Source: Pedobacter sp. ISL-64 (GTDB taxonomy: Bacteria > Bacteroidota > Bacteroidia > Sphingobacteriales > Sphingobacteriaceae). Taken from it: a DNA stretch of 64,000 bases. The first letter of the stretch is position 1, and every line of letters starts with the position of its first letter. Both the position numbers and the translations under genes were made by a program. The DNA is taken from positions 390,460 to 454,459 of the forward strand of contig NZ_JAGGPU010000002.1 in the NCBI RefSeq assembly GCF_018613605.1, given 5' to 3'. Of this stretch, positions 1 through 9,638 are shown one piece after another. A model generated the notes under the pieces. The model saw only the letters and a list, made by a program, of their open reading frames with translations, ran no database searches and was not told the origin of the DNA.

Positions 1-28
1 AAATATTTACAACAATTAGCTTAGTTTT

Positions 29-109
29 TAACCACAAAGTACACTAAGAAGTGCACAGAGAAACAGAGCCTCTGCGTACTCGGTGAAAAACTCTTTTTCT
101 CTGTGGTTA
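29..109. repeat. dispersed ACCACAAAG palindromic intergenic repeat, copy 1
   Basis: The ends form an inverted repeat, TAACCACAAAG at 29-39 and CTCTGTGGTTA at 99-109, with one mismatch. The interior carries words such as GTACAC and CACAGAG that recur in the repeats at 1021-1332. The element covers the possible GTG start at 83 of the following gene, which argues that the real start lies beyond it. Confidence 0.7.
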
Positions 110-121
110 GATAATATAAAT

Positions 122-1012
122 ATGTTAAAAGGAATTCTCCTTGTTTTTTTCGGTGCCTGCAGTTTTGGTATCCTCTCTACTTTTGTTAAACTGGCTTATC
201 ATGAAGGTTATACGCTGGGTGATGTTACAGGAGCTCAGGCTTTCTTTGGTGCCGTAATTTTATGGGTGCTATTTTTCTTTCAAAGCAGAACCGCTGGTTA
301 TAAAGCCAAAACAATTAACATTAAAACCCCTTGGTGGAAAATGGTGCTGGCAGGAACATGTACTGGATTAGTGAGCGTGTTTTATTATCAATGTGTAAAA
401 CTTGTGCCAAATTCAGTAGCCATCATTTTGTTAATGCAGTTTATCTGGATGAGTATTTTAATGGAATACCTCATCTTTAAAAAGAAGCCCACAGGCTTAC
501 AGCTCTTGGCAATCCTGTTGGTCTTAGCTGGAACTGTTTTGGCCAGCGGAATGGCTGAAACAAGTATCAAGAGCATGGATTTCAAAGGGATTGGTTTCGG
601 TTTGTTGGCTGCAATTTCTTATGCAGGCTTTTTGCTGTTGAGTGGCCGGATTGGAAATGAATATGCTCCATTGCAAAAAAGTGCCTTGATGATTACCGGT
701 GCCTGTATATTAATCTTCATTATTTTTCCGCCAACATTCTTATTTAACGGTGCTTTAAATGGTAGTTTATTGAAATGGGGACTGATTATCTCAGTTTTTG
801 GTACGGTTATTCCACCTTTATTCTATGCAGAAGGCGTACCCAGAATTGGAACAGCCATAAGTTCGATATTAAGCGCCGCAGAATTGCCCGTTGCCGTAAT
901 GATGGCGGGTTTTGTGTTACAAGAGCAGGTATCGTTTTTAAGGTGGGTTGGCGTTGTGGTAATTTTATCGGCGATGGTTTTGCCAAATTTAGAATATCTA
1001 AAAAAGAAATAA
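122..1012 (+). CDS. EamA/DMT-family transporter
   Basis: This is a 296-residue polytopic inner-membrane protein of the drug/metabolite transporter superfamily, probably exporting a small metabolite; the substrate cannot be read from sequence. About ten hydrophobic segments run through the protein in two halves, as in EamA tandem-repeat exporters. The second half carries the typical PLFYAEGVPRIGTAISSIL and LPVAVMMAGFVLQEQ stretches. I chose ATG 122 over the upstream GTG at 83 because the latter lies inside a dispersed repeat and would add a polar N-terminus before the first membrane helix. It has no operon partner. Family assignment is secure; transported compound unknown. Confidence 0.9.
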   Translation: MLKGILLVFFGACSFGILSTFVKLAYHEGYTLGDVTGAQAFFGAVILWVLFFFQSRTAGYKAKTINIKTPWWKMVLAGTCTGLVSVFYYQCVKLVPNSVAIILLMQFIWMSILMEYLIFKKKPTGLQLLAILLVLAGTVLASGMAETSIKSMDFKGIGFGLLAAISYAGFLLLSGRIGNEYAPLQKSALMITGACILIFIIFPPTFLFNGALNGSLLKWGLIISVFGTVIPPLFYAEGVPRIGTAISSILSAAELPVAVMMAGFVLQEQVSFLRWVGVVVILSAMVLPNLEYLKKK

Positions 1013-1020
1013 TCTCGTTT

Positions 1021-1332
1021 TTACCACAAAGTACACTGAGTGAAGGCAAAGAGGGCACAAAGCAGGGCTATTATTTTTAACAATTAAGGATGTAGGGTGC
1101 CTGAAGTCTCTGTTTTCTCTGTGAAAACTTAGTGCACTCTGTGGTTTATATTGGTTCTATATCAAAAAGAAATAATCTAGTTTTTACCACAAAGTACGCA
1201 GAGTGAAGGCAAAGAGGGCACAAGCCGGGCTTTTGAAATTTAATGTTGTGCCTTGAATGCAAACTTTGCGTTCTTAGCGCCTTTGTGGTTAAGCCTAAGA
1301 TTAATAAACTTCGCGTTCTTTGCGGTTAAACT
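1021..1332. repeat. dispersed ACCACAAAG repeats, copies 2 and 3
   Basis: This roughly 350-bp gap between the transporter and the next lipoprotein gene is filled by two further copies of the repeat at 29-109. One runs from TACCACAAAGTACACTGAG (from 1021) to ACTCTGTGGTTTA (to about 1147). The other runs from TACCACAAAGTACGCAGAG (from 1181) to CGCCTTTGTGGTTAA (to about 1293). A partial arm, CGCGTTCTTTGCGGTTAA, follows at about 1311-1328. Both full copies share the interior word GTGAAGGCAAAGAGGGCACA. Short ORFs here follow the repeat and are not credible genes. Confidence 0.7.
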
Positions 1333-1371
1333 AAAATTAAATATCTTTAAAAAAGCATAACGCATATACAC

Positions 1372-1935
1372 ATGAAAAAACTTACTATTTATATTTTATC
1401 CTTTATCATCGTCGGTTTAACCGCATGTAAAACCAAAACCACCATTAATCAAGACGAGGCTGCTGAGGTAATTACCGATTATCTAAAAGCCAATCCCGAA
1501 TATAAAACCGCCAGGTTTAATTTTGGGGAGATCAAATTCAACAGCACAAACGATATGTTCGAGCTTGGGAAATACAAATCCTTGGCAAGTAAAGGCCTGG
1601 TTTCGTTAAGCTTAAAGGAAGCTAAGAAAAAATTCTTATCGAAAGATAGCAGTTACGTTTACCAGATCACTTTAACCGATAAGGCAAGTCCGTTGGTGTT
1701 GAAACAGGATGGTAATAAGGCAACGGTAAAAGTTGTAGAATATGTTTTATCAGACGAAAAACCAGTCGACTTTGCACAGGTAAACTCAAGCACGGCAAAG
1801 GTTACCGTATCACTTAAAATGACCACTACTGATTTCGAACCTTTTGATAAGGACGCGAACAAAAACAGCAACTTCATTACCAAAACCTATAAATTAAAGT
1901 TGAGCAAAGATGAGGGCTGGAAAGTGCAGAAATAA
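1372..1935 (+). CDS. hypothetical lipoprotein
   Basis: This predicted 187-residue secreted lipoprotein has a hydrophobic signal segment (residues 4-17) ending in the lipobox LTAC with Cys 19. The mature part is lysine-rich and probably mostly beta, with a short helical stretch (EAAEVITDYLKANPEY) near the start. I recognise no catalytic motif and do not assign a function. A weak -7-like element (TATCTTTA, 1342-1349) lies 23 bp upstream of the ATG. The gene stands alone between repeat-rich spacers. Confidence 0.75.
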   Translation: MKKLTIYILSFIIVGLTACKTKTTINQDEAAEVITDYLKANPEYKTARFNFGEIKFNSTNDMFELGKYKSLASKGLVSLSLKEAKKKFLSKDSSYVYQITLTDKASPLVLKQDGNKATVKVVEYVLSDEKPVDFAQVNSSTAKVTVSLKMTTTDFEPFDKDANKNSNFITKTYKLKLSKDEGWKVQK

Positions 1936-1991
1936 GGAGAAAGACTAAAGCTGAAAGACCAAAGATAAAGGCGTAATGCCTATTGGACTCT

Positions 1992-2160
1992 GCAACCTTT
2001 GTTTCTTGTATTGCCTTGCGTGTTTAAACCCGACAGCAGCGAAAATCCTTTTTGTTTGCAGCAACCTTCAGCATGACAAGGGAGTAGCAAAAAGATTGTA
2101 GTGAATGGCGGGAACAGACTTGAATTTTAGCATAGCCATTGCTTTTCAAATGATAAGATA
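1992..2160 (+). repeat. long direct repeat, copy 1 (left of the TlpA-like gene)
   Basis: This segment of about 165 bp recurs at 4888-5052 in the same orientation, so the two copies bracket the broken TlpA-like gene. Shared blocks include TTTAAACCCGACAGCAGCG, TTTTTGTTTGCAGCAAC, AAAAAGATTGTAG, GGATGGCGGGAACA-like text and GCCATTGCTTTTCAAA. A third, shorter and diverged copy lies at 6022-6089, and pieces in opposite orientation lie at about 9313-9433. There is no ORF of substance; the rest of this 346-bp gap holds only the palindrome at 2171. Confidence 0.8.
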
Positions 2161-2170
2161 TTAAAAATAG

Positions 2171-2184
2171 AACAAACGTTTGTT
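2171..2184. promoter_or_regulatory. perfect 14-bp palindrome, possible operator
   Basis: AACAAACGTTTGTT is fully self-complementary and lies about 98 bp before the TlpA-like gene. Thirteen of its bases recur at 6111-6123 upstream of gcvP. Symmetric sites of this length and look are typical of TetR-type operators (family knowledge), but both occurrences follow a copy of the long repeat, so it may simply be part of that repeat. Confidence 0.35.
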
Positions 2185-2281
2185 TTGGGTTGAAAAATGG
2201 AACTATCTGATTTTTAACATTTTTTAAGAATTTTTAGATTAAAAACTTGATACCTTCATCAGTCTAATCTAAATAATAACC

Positions 2282-4830
2282 ATGAAAAATCTAGCTCACC
2301 TCCTCACCCTCATTTTCTTTTTTTATTTAATACCTGTCAATGCAAAACCTATAGTGCCTAAAAATCTTCATGGCTTTTGGAGCTATAAGGCAACAAAAGT
2401 AGGCAACTGGAACGGGACTTTAATTAATGATAATTACGTTGAGTACAATTATCGGATGTATAAAGTTGACAGTCTAAAAAATATCAATGGGACCTACAAA
2501 ATGTGGCTCAATACAGGAGATAAAACCTCTTTAACCTTAGAAATTAAAACGCCAAATGAAGGTAAAGCCTTATTGAAGTTTAATAAATGGGAAAAAGAGA
2601 TTTATTGTACATGGAGTGCTTCTGATCCTGACATTAAAATTTATAACAAAAACGAAATCCCATCATACTATTTTGGAAAATGGGTGAATACACCATCACA
2701 TTCAGATTTTTACATCACTGCCAAGCATAAAATGCTTTATCAAAACAAGGAATGGGAAATTGTATGGGCCGGCAACTACATGGATAAAGAAGATCGGTTT
2801 TTGTTGAAAGATAAAGATAGCTGCAGAATGGTTTATGTGCATAAGTTGGTTAAAGCTTTAAAAGTAAATAGTCTCGAAGGATTGAAAATTTATGCCCCTA
2901 TTGCTAAGAACCCTTTGGTATACCAATTCTTGGGTAATTGGATAAACGATAACACCAACGAATGGCAGTATGGTTTTTTTGAAGACTTTGCGATCTACAA
3001 TAAACAAGTTTATCCCTATAAAAGCATCGAAAAAAATGGGAAAAGTTTAAAGATTACACTTCTTAAAGATGGGAAGGAGAGAAATATTCAATTTACAGCG
3101 AAAAACGATAGCATTGCCCGATTGGTCGATGAGCAAGGCGCAAGCAATGTATACCTGCTGAAAAAAGAATTTAAAGCCAACAGTACAAAAGATGCAACAG
3201 CATTTAAAGATAACCATTTTGCCAGAGTGGACACGGCAGTCATTACCGGTTATTTAAGAAACCCAACAAGTAATAAACCTTTTTCAGTTGGTTTTACCGA
3301 TCATTTAAAAGATGAACAGGTTAGTTACTATGGCGATTTGGATAGCAATGGTTTTTTTACGGTCAAAATTCCTCTATTAAATACCACTCAGGTTTTTTTA
3401 GACTGGGAGAGGAATGGAGTTATTGACGTGATTGAACCGGGAGAACATTATTTTTATTATGAAGATTCCAACACCCAGATCAGGAGTGCGATGGGCGATA
3501 ATGCCGGTTTTCATAACGAATTGCTGAACTACAAGTATTATGGCCCTTACTTAGGAACCACAGAGAGTGATTATAATGCCAGAAGAAATGCAGATTTGTT
3601 ATCTTTTTTAGCCATCAGTAAGAAAGAACATCAAAAAGCAATTGAATATCTGAATAAACACTTGGCAAAATACCAAAATGCAAGTAACCGCTTTAAATAT
3701 TTTGTATCAGAGGGTTATAAGTATAAAATGGGGTTTGATTTAATGCAGAAAAGATTTACACTAAAGCAAGAGAAATTCCCTGAACCATTTATAAATTTTG
3801 TTAGTGATAGTTTGTATCAAAACAACCCGCCTAAACCTTTTACGCTGGTTAGGGATTTTTCATCGTTTAAAAGAGTTTACTTTGCTTATTTGGCCTCGAA
3901 TGAACGAAATTCTGTTAAGTGGGACGACGTGCTTGCTGAAATGGTTTATTTAAAACAGATTAATTTATCAGGTAAGGAAAAGAAGGCGCTGCTCGCTGAG
4001 ATCGAATTGAATAAAATTGGGTCAACTAAAGATTCATTAAAATATCTAAGGCTTTTAAAGGGATTTTCTCCTGAAAAACGAAAATTAGCAGATAGTGTAA
4101 GGAGGATTTATAAAGAACAGATTATAGACCGGGCAGGTCAAAAATTGGCTTTTAAAGTTTTTGATAAGGAATTAAGGGTGGCAAAGAGTATTGAAAACGA
4201 AGATTTGAGAGAGGGTGTTATGGTACGTGGTTTTTATAAATATTTTGAAGGTAAACATACTGCAATGCCAGATACTGTATTTGCGCGGTCTATAGGTAAC
4301 TTAAAAAATGATTTCTATCGAAATGAAATTAATAAGCTTCAGCTTGCTTATCAAAACATATCCAAGGTTGATGTAGAATACAAGGAAAGTTTAAAGAGAA
4401 CCGATCATTTAAAAGATGCGAAAAATGCAGATTCCCTCTTTGCCGAACTAATTAAACCTTATAAAGGAAAAGTAATTTATGTTGATTTTTGGGGCACTTG
4501 GTGTGCCCCCTGCAAAGGCGAAATGCCTTTTGTAAAACCGGTTAAAGAAGCTTTAAAGGGAAAAGATGTTGTATTATGTATTTCGCCAATAATTCTCCAG
4601 AAGAAGGTTGGAAAAATATTATCAAAGAATATGAACTGTCTAGTGAAAATGCTGTGCATTACCGCTTGCCAGAAACGCAGCAAAATATGATTGAGACCAG
4701 ATTCTCGATAAACAGTTTTCCTACCTATATTTTAATTGATAAAGAAGGAAACGTAAACACGATGAAAGCCCCGCGACCAAGTGATAAAGAACAACTTGTG
4801 GCTGCCGTAAATACTTTACTGACCAAATAA
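2282..4830 (+). pseudogene. TlpA-like thioredoxin-domain protein, frameshifted
   Basis: This gene encodes a large secreted or periplasmic protein with a C-terminal thioredoxin fold, probably a thiol-disulfide oxidoreductase of the TlpA/ResA group. A signal peptide occupies residues 1-21. A long N-terminal region of unknown fold precedes the thioredoxin domain, whose active site WCAPC has Cys 741 and Cys 744. The first frame runs to 4690, but after residue about 764 it turns into low-sense sequence. The true continuation (MYFANNSPEEGW... IETRFSINSFPTYILIDKEG...) is in the next frame from 4576 to 4830. One missing T in GTATTATG near 4574 restores VVFMYFANN. It is either a recent inactivating deletion or a sequencing error. 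Intact, the protein would have about 850 residues. Long direct repeats flank it. Confidence 0.85.
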
Positions 4831-4837
4831 CGCGTTC

Positions 4838-4865
4838 CTTGCGGCTGACTTTTGTTGGCCGCAAG
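4838..4865 (+). terminator. hairpin after the TlpA-like gene
   Basis: CTTGCGGC (4838-4845) pairs perfectly with GCCGCAAG (4858-4865) just 8 bp after the TAA. There is no clear T-run, so termination is plausible but not certain. Confidence 0.45.
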
Positions 4866-4887
4866 TATTGATTGGCATTTGCGCCCA

Positions 4888-5052
4888 GCAACCTCTGTTT
4901 CTTGTAGTCCCTGGTTTTTAAACCCGACAGCAGCGAAAATACTTTTTGTTTGCAGCAACTTTGAATATGCTGGTAGGATCTCAAAAAGATTGTAGCGGAT
5001 GGCGGGAACAAAATGAATTTTAGCACAGCCATTGCTTTTCAAACTATATGAT
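4888..5052 (+). repeat. long direct repeat, copy 2 (right of the TlpA-like gene)
   Basis: This is the same element as at 1992-2160, in the same orientation and with about the same internal spacing: AAACCCGACAGCAGCGAAAA, then TTTTTGTTTGCAGCAAC, CAAAAAGATTGTAG, GGATGGCGGGAACA and GCCATTGCTTTTCAAA. Antisense ORFs predicted over it (4721-5042) are repeat-derived and are not reported as genes. Confidence 0.8.
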
Positions 5053-5065
5053 ATGTGAAAATTAA

Positions 5066-5914
5066 TTACGAATTCTTTTTCGATAGATACGTTTTAAGCT
5101 TCTTAAAAAGATCTTCTTTTTTAGGCCTTTCTTTACCGCTATGCGTTAAATTGTTGTCGTAATGGTTTAGCAGTTCCACAGCATAATCTTTTTGAGGTTG
5201 AGTACCCGACCTCAATACCTCGATAAACCGAACGGCATTGTAATTTAAGGTACTGTTAAATGAAACTGCATAGTACTCGCTTCGTTCGGACGGGTTTTTA
5301 TTTTTATTGTTTTCCTCCGCGCCATTTTCTGCAAAGTAATCGGCATGAAGAATAAGTGGGTTTAATTTTTTCAATCTCTTAGTACCTTTGCGTTCATTCC
5401 TCCATGGATGTTCTTTTTTATAGAGTTGCGCAAGCAGAAAATCTTTTTTCCAAAGGGTAATCTGGTGCGACATTAAATAATCTGATGCCTCATTATCGAT
5501 CTCCGCAATATTAAATCCTTCAATAAAATTAGCGGTTTCTTTAGTTTTGTAAACACCAGAACTATGAAGTTTAACCTGTTGCCAACCGTTTTCAATTGCC
5601 TGTTCGAACAGTGCTGTAAAGAACTTAGGATTTACAGGTTTGCTTAACCACATATCTTCCTGGAAATAGAGTACATATTCTTCGTTTATATTACTTAACA
5701 GCGTTACCAGGCGATCGGCCCATTCGCCTTTGCCCGATTTGATGTTGGTGAAGCCATTCACATCAGCGCTTTTTATTTCTGTAGCGAAATAATAATTGCA
5801 AGGGATTTTAAAATCCCAGTTTTCTGAGAAAGTGTAATCAAAACCTTTATATAGAAATTCATAACTATCGCAGGCATGAACTAAAAGTGCGACGTTATTT
5901 TTGCAAGTTGACAT
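5066..5914 (-). CDS. hypothetical protein, possible glycosyltransferase
   Basis: This 282-residue soluble protein has no signal peptide. The segment YVLYFQEDMWLSKPVN (Glu-Asp acidic pair) and the following cysteine-poor alpha/beta region recall nucleotide-sugar-dependent glycosyltransferase-like proteins found near capsule genes; this is a weak, inferred resemblance. The reading frame is open up to 6016, but I start at ATG 5914 (MSTCKNNVALLVHACDSYEF). The upstream residues are basic and non-conserved in character, and a TAAATTTG promoter element lies inside that stretch at 5939-5946. The gene is monocistronic. Confidence 0.7.
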   Translation of the reverse strand: MSTCKNNVALLVHACDSYEFLYKGFDYTFSENWDFKIPCNYYFATEIKSADVNGFTNIKSGKGEWADRLVTLLSNINEEYVLYFQEDMWLSKPVNPKFFTALFEQAIENGWQQVKLHSSGVYKTKETANFIEGFNIAEIDNEASDYLMSHQITLWKKDFLLAQLYKKEHPWRNERKGTKRLKKLNPLILHADYFAENGAEENNKNKNPSERSEYYAVSFNSTLNYNAVRFIEVLRSGTQPQKDYAVELLNHYDNNLTHSGKERPKKEDLFKKLKTYLSKKNS

Positions 5915-5938
5915 AAAAGAACACAGGTAAGTAGGTTT

Positions 5939-5946
5939 CAAATTTA
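5939..5946 (-). promoter_or_regulatory. -7 promoter element TAAATTTG
   Basis: It matches the Bacteroidota consensus TAnnTTTG on the minus strand, 24 bp before ATG 5914, and decides the start of the downstream gene. I see no convincing -33 TTG. Confidence 0.5.
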
Positions 5947-6021
5947 CGAAAATGCTTTTTTCCTTTCCTTTGGTAGCTGATATTTTACGTTGCAGCTGCT
6001 TATTTATTCGGTTCAACAGGA

Positions 6022-6123
6022 TGCAAAAAGATTGATGTTAACTATGGCAACAAACTTAAATTTGGGAACTGCCATTGCTTTCCTAATAATGAGTTAATCA
6101 AATAAAAATGAACAAACGTTTGT
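6022..6123 (+). repeat. diverged third copy of the long repeat plus palindrome
   Basis: GCAAAAAGATTGATGTTAAC, the stretch ending in GGGAACTGCCATTGCTTT, and the palindrome AACAAACGTTTGT at 6111-6123 correspond in order to the second half of copy 1 and the palindrome at 2171. It lies between the possible glycosyltransferase gene and gcvP. Confidence 0.55.
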
Positions 6124-6224
6124 CTTCTTGCTTGTGTATAAACTCTACCTATTTTGTCGCTTTTAACGGCAAATAATACACCTTTTTTACACTGATATAT
6201 AGCAAAATACAGCTTCGTTTTTGC

Positions 6225-6232
6225 TACCTTTG
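6225..6232 (+). promoter_or_regulatory. -7 promoter element TACCTTTG for gcvP
   Basis: This exact TAnnTTTG match lies 25 bp upstream of the gcvP ATG. No clear -33 TTG was seen. Confidence 0.55.
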
Positions 6233-6257
6233 CACGCAAATTTATTATTCATACCGC

Positions 6258-9134
6258 ATGAGCTTAAATATCCATTACAAGGAAGATTTTCAAAATCGTC
6301 ATATTGCACCAAATGAGGCAGATACAGCCGAAATGTTGCAAGCTGTTGGCGTAAATTCTATTGATGAGCTGATTGAACAAACTGTTCCGACGGCAATTAG
6401 GCTAAAACAGCCATTAAATTTGCCTGCAGCAAAATCAGAAACTGAATATCTTGGTGCTTTAAAACAAACTTCATTGTTGAATAAAGTTTTCAAAAGCTTT
6501 ATCGGACAGGGTTATTATGATACCATTACCCCGGGTGTAATTTTACGTAACGTATTCGAAAACCCAGGATGGTACACACAATATACACCATATCAGGCAG
6601 AAATTGCACAGGGCCGTTTGCAGGCTTTGTTAAATTTCCAAACGATGGTTATTGATTTAACCGGAATGGAAATTGCCAATGCATCTTTATTGGATGAAGG
6701 TACTGCTGCTGCTGAAGCGATGTTTATGCAATATAGCTTGCGTAAAAATCAGGCGGCTAAAAAGTTCTTCGTTTCGGAATTGCTTTTCCCTCAAACGATC
6801 GATATTTTAAAAACACGTGCTAATCCTTACGGTATTGAACTGGTGATCGGAAGTCATTTAGATTTCGTAGCCGCTGAAGATTTCTTTGGTGCAATTGTTC
6901 AGTATCCGGCAGGAAACGGTGAAGTTTTCGACTATAAAGATTTTGCATCGGCATTGCACAATCAAAATATTAAATTAACGGTAGTTGCCGATATTTTAAG
7001 CTTAACCTTATTAACGCCTCCGGGCGAGTGGGGAGCCGATGTTGTAGTAGGTACTACACAACGTTTAGGTGTACCAATGGGTTTTGGTGGGCCACACGCT
7101 GCATTTTTCGCAACTAAAGAAGAATATAAACGTAACATCCCAGGTCGTATTATAGGTGTAACCATTGATAGTCATGGCGATTATGCTTTGCGTATGGCTT
7201 TGCAAACCCGCGAGCAGCACATCCGTAGAGATAAAGCAACATCAAACATCTGTACCGCACAGGCGCTATTGGCTATTATGGCTGGTTTTTATGCCGCTTA
7301 CCATGGTCCGAAAGGATTAAAAGCTATTGCAGAACGTACACACGGTTTGGCCATCAGCTTAGCATCTACTTTAAAAGGTTTAGGTTTCGAGCAGTTGAAT
7401 TCTGCTTATTTCGATACGATCCGTTTCGATTTAGGCGATTTAAAGGGCGGTATCCATTCAGGATGTATCGATAACGAAATCAACTTAAATTATGTTGGTA
7501 ACGTTGCAACTATTTCGTTCGACGAAACCAGCACTTTCGAAGATGTAGCTCTAATTGCTAAAATCTTTGCTAAAGTTAAAGCTATTGCTGCCGATCAGGT
7601 TGAAGTGGTAGAAAATGTAGAAACGGTTATCCCTGCTTCATTACAACGTACCTCAGCTTATTTAACACACCCAATCTTTAACGCACATCACTCAGAGCAT
7701 GAAATGTTGCGTTATATCAAATCATTAGAAGCAAAAGATTTATCGCTTTGCCACTCGATGATTGCTTTGGGTAGCTGTACCATGAAATTAAATGCTACGG
7801 CAGAGATGATTCCGGTTACCTGGTCTCACTTTGGTCGCATCCACCCATTTGCACCTGCAGATCAAGTATTGGGTTACTATTCGGTTTTTAATGAACTGGA
7901 TAAATGGTTAAGTGAAATTACCGGTTTTGCCGCAATGAGTTTACAGCCAAACGCTGGTGCTCAGGGCGAATATGCGGGTTTAATGGTTATCCGCGCTTAT
8001 CACCACGATAGAGGCGATTTCCACCGTAATGTAGCGTTAATTCCTGCTTCGGCACATGGAACAAACCCTGCTTCTGCTGCAATGGCCGATATGAAAATTG
8101 TTGTGGTTAAATCTTTAGAAAACGGTAACATCGATGTTGAAGATTTAAAAGCGAAAGCAGAATTACACAAAGACAACTTATCGTGTTTGATGGTAACTTA
8201 TCCATCTACTCACGGTGTGTTCGAAGAAAGCATTATCGAAATTTGCGAAACCATCCATGCTAATGGTGGACAGGTTTATATGGATGGTGCAAACATGAAT
8301 GCACAGGTTGGATTAACAAGTCCGGCCAATATTGGTGCCGATGTTTGTCACTTAAACTTGCACAAAACTTTCTGTATCCCTCACGGTGGTGGTGGTCCTG
8401 GTATGGGCCCAATCGGTGTGGCAAAGCACTTGGTTCCTTATCTTCCAGGTCATGCCGTGGTTGATATCGATAAAGGAAAATCAATTTCTGCAGTTTCATC
8501 TGCGCCATGGGGTTCGGCTTCGATTTTGATTATCTCTCATGCATATATCGCAATGATGGGTGCTGAAGGATTAACCAATGCTACCAAATATGCCATTTTA
8601 AACGCAAACTATATGAAAGCGCGTTTAGAGCAGCATTATCCCGTACTTTATTCAGGTGCTCAGGGTCGTTGTGCACACGAGATGATTTTAGATTGCCGTT
8701 CGTTCAAAGCTTTCGGAATCGAAGTAACTGATATTGCAAAACGTTTAATGGATTACGGTTTCCATGCACCAACGGTTTCTTTCCCGGTTGCAGGAACTTT
8801 AATGGTTGAGCCTACCGAATCGGAGCCTAAACATGAGTTAGACCGTTTCTGTGACGCCCTAATCGCGATTAAAAACGAAATTACCGCTGTAGAAAACGGC
8901 ACTTTAGATAAAGTTGATAACCCATTAAAAAATGCGCCTCATACGGTTTCGGTAATTACCGCTAACGAATGGGACCATGCTTACAGCCGTCAAACAGCTG
9001 CGTTCCCACTTCCTTATGTGTTAGAACGCAAGTTCTGGCCTTCAGTTGGTCGTGTTAACGATAGTCATGGTGATAGGGCATTAATCTGTGCTTGTCCGCC
9101 GATTGAGAGTTACTTAGAAGAGATCGTTCCTTAG
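6258..9134 (+). CDS. gcvP: glycine dehydrogenase (aminomethyl-transferring), P protein
   Basis: GcvP is the pyridoxal-phosphate P protein of the glycine cleavage system. It decarboxylates glycine and passes the aminomethyl group to the lipoyl arm of the H protein in the cytoplasm. The protein has 958 residues, the normal length of the fused (single-chain) form. The PLP lysine is K703 in [20 protein letters not shown], and the glycine-rich loop follows. Other hallmarks are [20 protein letters not shown] (residues 112-131) and the C-terminal [10 protein letters not shown]. The other gcv genes are not in the window. A -7 element lies 25 bp upstream and a strong terminator about 95 bp downstream, so it is a single-gene unit. 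Confidence 0.98.
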   Translation: MSLNIHYKEDFQNRHIAPNEADTAEMLQAVGVNSIDELIEQTVPTAIRLKQPLNLPAAKSETEYLGALKQTSLLNKVFKSFIGQGYYDTITPGVILRNVFENPGWYTQYTPYQAEIAQGRLQALLNFQTMVIDLTGMEIANASLLDEGTAAAEAMFMQYSLRKNQAAKKFFVSELLFPQTIDILKTRANPYGIELVIGSHLDFVAAEDFFGAIVQYPAGNGEVFDYKDFASALHNQNIKLTVVADILSLTLLTPPGEWGADVVVGTTQRLGVPMGFGGPHAAFFATKEEYKRNIPGRIIGVTIDSHGDYALRMALQTREQHIRRDKATSNICTAQALLAIMAGFYAAYHGPKGLKAIAERTHGLAISLASTLKGLGFEQLNSAYFDTIRFDLGDLKGGIHSGCIDNEINLNYVGNVATISFDETSTFEDVALIAKIFAKVKAIAADQVEVVENVETVIPASLQRTSAYLTHPIFNAHHSEHEMLRYIKSLEAKDLSLCHSMIALGSCTMKLNATAEMIPVTWSHFGRIHPFAPADQVLGYYSVFNELDKWLSEITGFAAMSLQPNAGAQGEYAGLMVIRAYHHDRGDFHRNVALIPASAHGTNPASAAMADMKIVVVKSLENGNIDVEDLKAKAELHKDNLSCLMVTYPSTHGVFEESIIEICETIHANGGQVYMDGANMNAQVGLTSPANIGADVCHLNLHKTFCIPHGGGGPGMGPIGVAKHLVPYLPGHAVVDIDKGKSISAVSSAPWGSASILIISHAYIAMMGAEGLTNATKYAILNANYMKARLEQHYPVLYSGAQGRCAHEMILDCRSFKAFGIEVTDIAKRLMDYGFHAPTVSFPVAGTLMVEPTESEPKHELDRFCDALIAIKNEITAVENGTLDKVDNPLKNAPHTVSVITANEWDHAYSRQTAAFPLPYVLERKFWPSVGRVNDSHGDRALICACPPIESYLEEIVP

Positions 9135-9183
9135 AAGGTAGAGGGTTTAAGGTTTTCCTTTCCATCGCCTTAATTACTCCCAA

Positions 9184-9433
9184 TCGTCATTGCGAGGAGG
9201 TACGACGAAGCAATCTATTTAGATAAATCATCTGCAAGTTTTATGGATTCATTTCATAAAACTTGCAGATTTTTTTTGGAAATGAATGTTAGGTTTTCAT
9301 AGGGGAGTGCAGTCCTGCCATTCGCTTCAATCTTTTTGTTTTGTGGATTCCCCATTATCGTCATTGTGAGGAGGAACGACGCGGCAATCTTTAAAGACGG
9401 AGGCAAAACAAAAAGGATTTTCGCTACTGTCAG
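9184..9433. repeat. GTCATTGCGAGGAGG direct repeats and inverted fragments of the long repeat
   Basis: CGTCATTGCGAGGAGGTACG (from 9184) recurs as CGTCATTGTGAGGAGGAACG (from 9358), each continuing into (A/C)GA(A/C)GCGGCAATCT-like text. Between and after them lie pieces of the 1992-2160 repeat on the other strand: GCCATTCGCTTCAATCTTTTTG (in two parts around 9318-9339) and AAAAGGATTTTCGCTACTG with the following TCAGGTTT (about 9410-9432). The minus frame over this region is open (9254-9535), but it follows repeat sequence. Confidence 0.6.
9230..9278 (+). terminator. rho-independent terminator of gcvP
   Basis: ATCTGCAAGTTTTATG (9230-9245) pairs perfectly over 16 bp with CATAAAACTTGCAGAT (9255-9270) around a 9-nt loop, and eight T residues follow. 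This is the strongest plus-strand terminator in this part of the window. Confidence 0.85.
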
Positions 9434-9491
9434 GTTTATAAAGGAGGGGGCTGGATGGGAAACCAATTCAGAGCGAGCGGTATTTAACTTA

Positions 9492-9638
9492 GCGGGTGCA
9501 ATAATATAAATCGCGGGTAAGTTAATATAAATCACGGGTGGGTTAATGTAAATCGCGGGTGCGTTATTATAAAAATAAGGTGCGTTATTGTAAAAGCCAA
9601 ACGCAGTAATATAAAAAGCGGATGCCTTATTTATAATT
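9492..9638. repeat. 21-bp tandem repeat, seven units
   Basis: Seven consecutive 21-bp units start at 9492, 9513, 9534, 9555, 9576, 9597 and 9618. The consensus is close to GCGGGTGCGTTAATATAAATC. Units 1-4 are well conserved, and units 5-7 decay progressively towards the DUF4157 gene, whose stop codon touches the last unit. Because 21 is a multiple of 3, the minus frame of that gene stays open through the array after its stop, giving a seven-residue periodic IYINPPA-like translation. Confidence 0.85.

Noticed and set aside
83..121. GTG start for the EamA transporter.
   Set aside because: It lies in a dispersed repeat and adds a polar N-terminus before the first membrane helix.
4721..5042. Two overlapping minus-strand ORFs of about 105 residues.
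   Set aside because: They cover the end of the TlpA-like gene and the long direct repeat; neither has recognisable features.
6042..6239. Minus-strand ORF upstream of gcvP.
   Set aside because: It overlaps the gcvP promoter and the diverged repeat copy and has no family pattern.
9254..9535. A 93-residue minus-strand ORF after the DUF4157 gene.
   Set aside because: It runs through the tandem repeat and inverted pieces of a dispersed repeat, has no family pattern and starts at GTG. It is mentioned only as the open frame following the DUF4157 stop.
9492..9638. Tandem repeat as a CRISPR array.
   Set aside because: Units are contiguous 21-mers with no spacers, and there are no cas genes.
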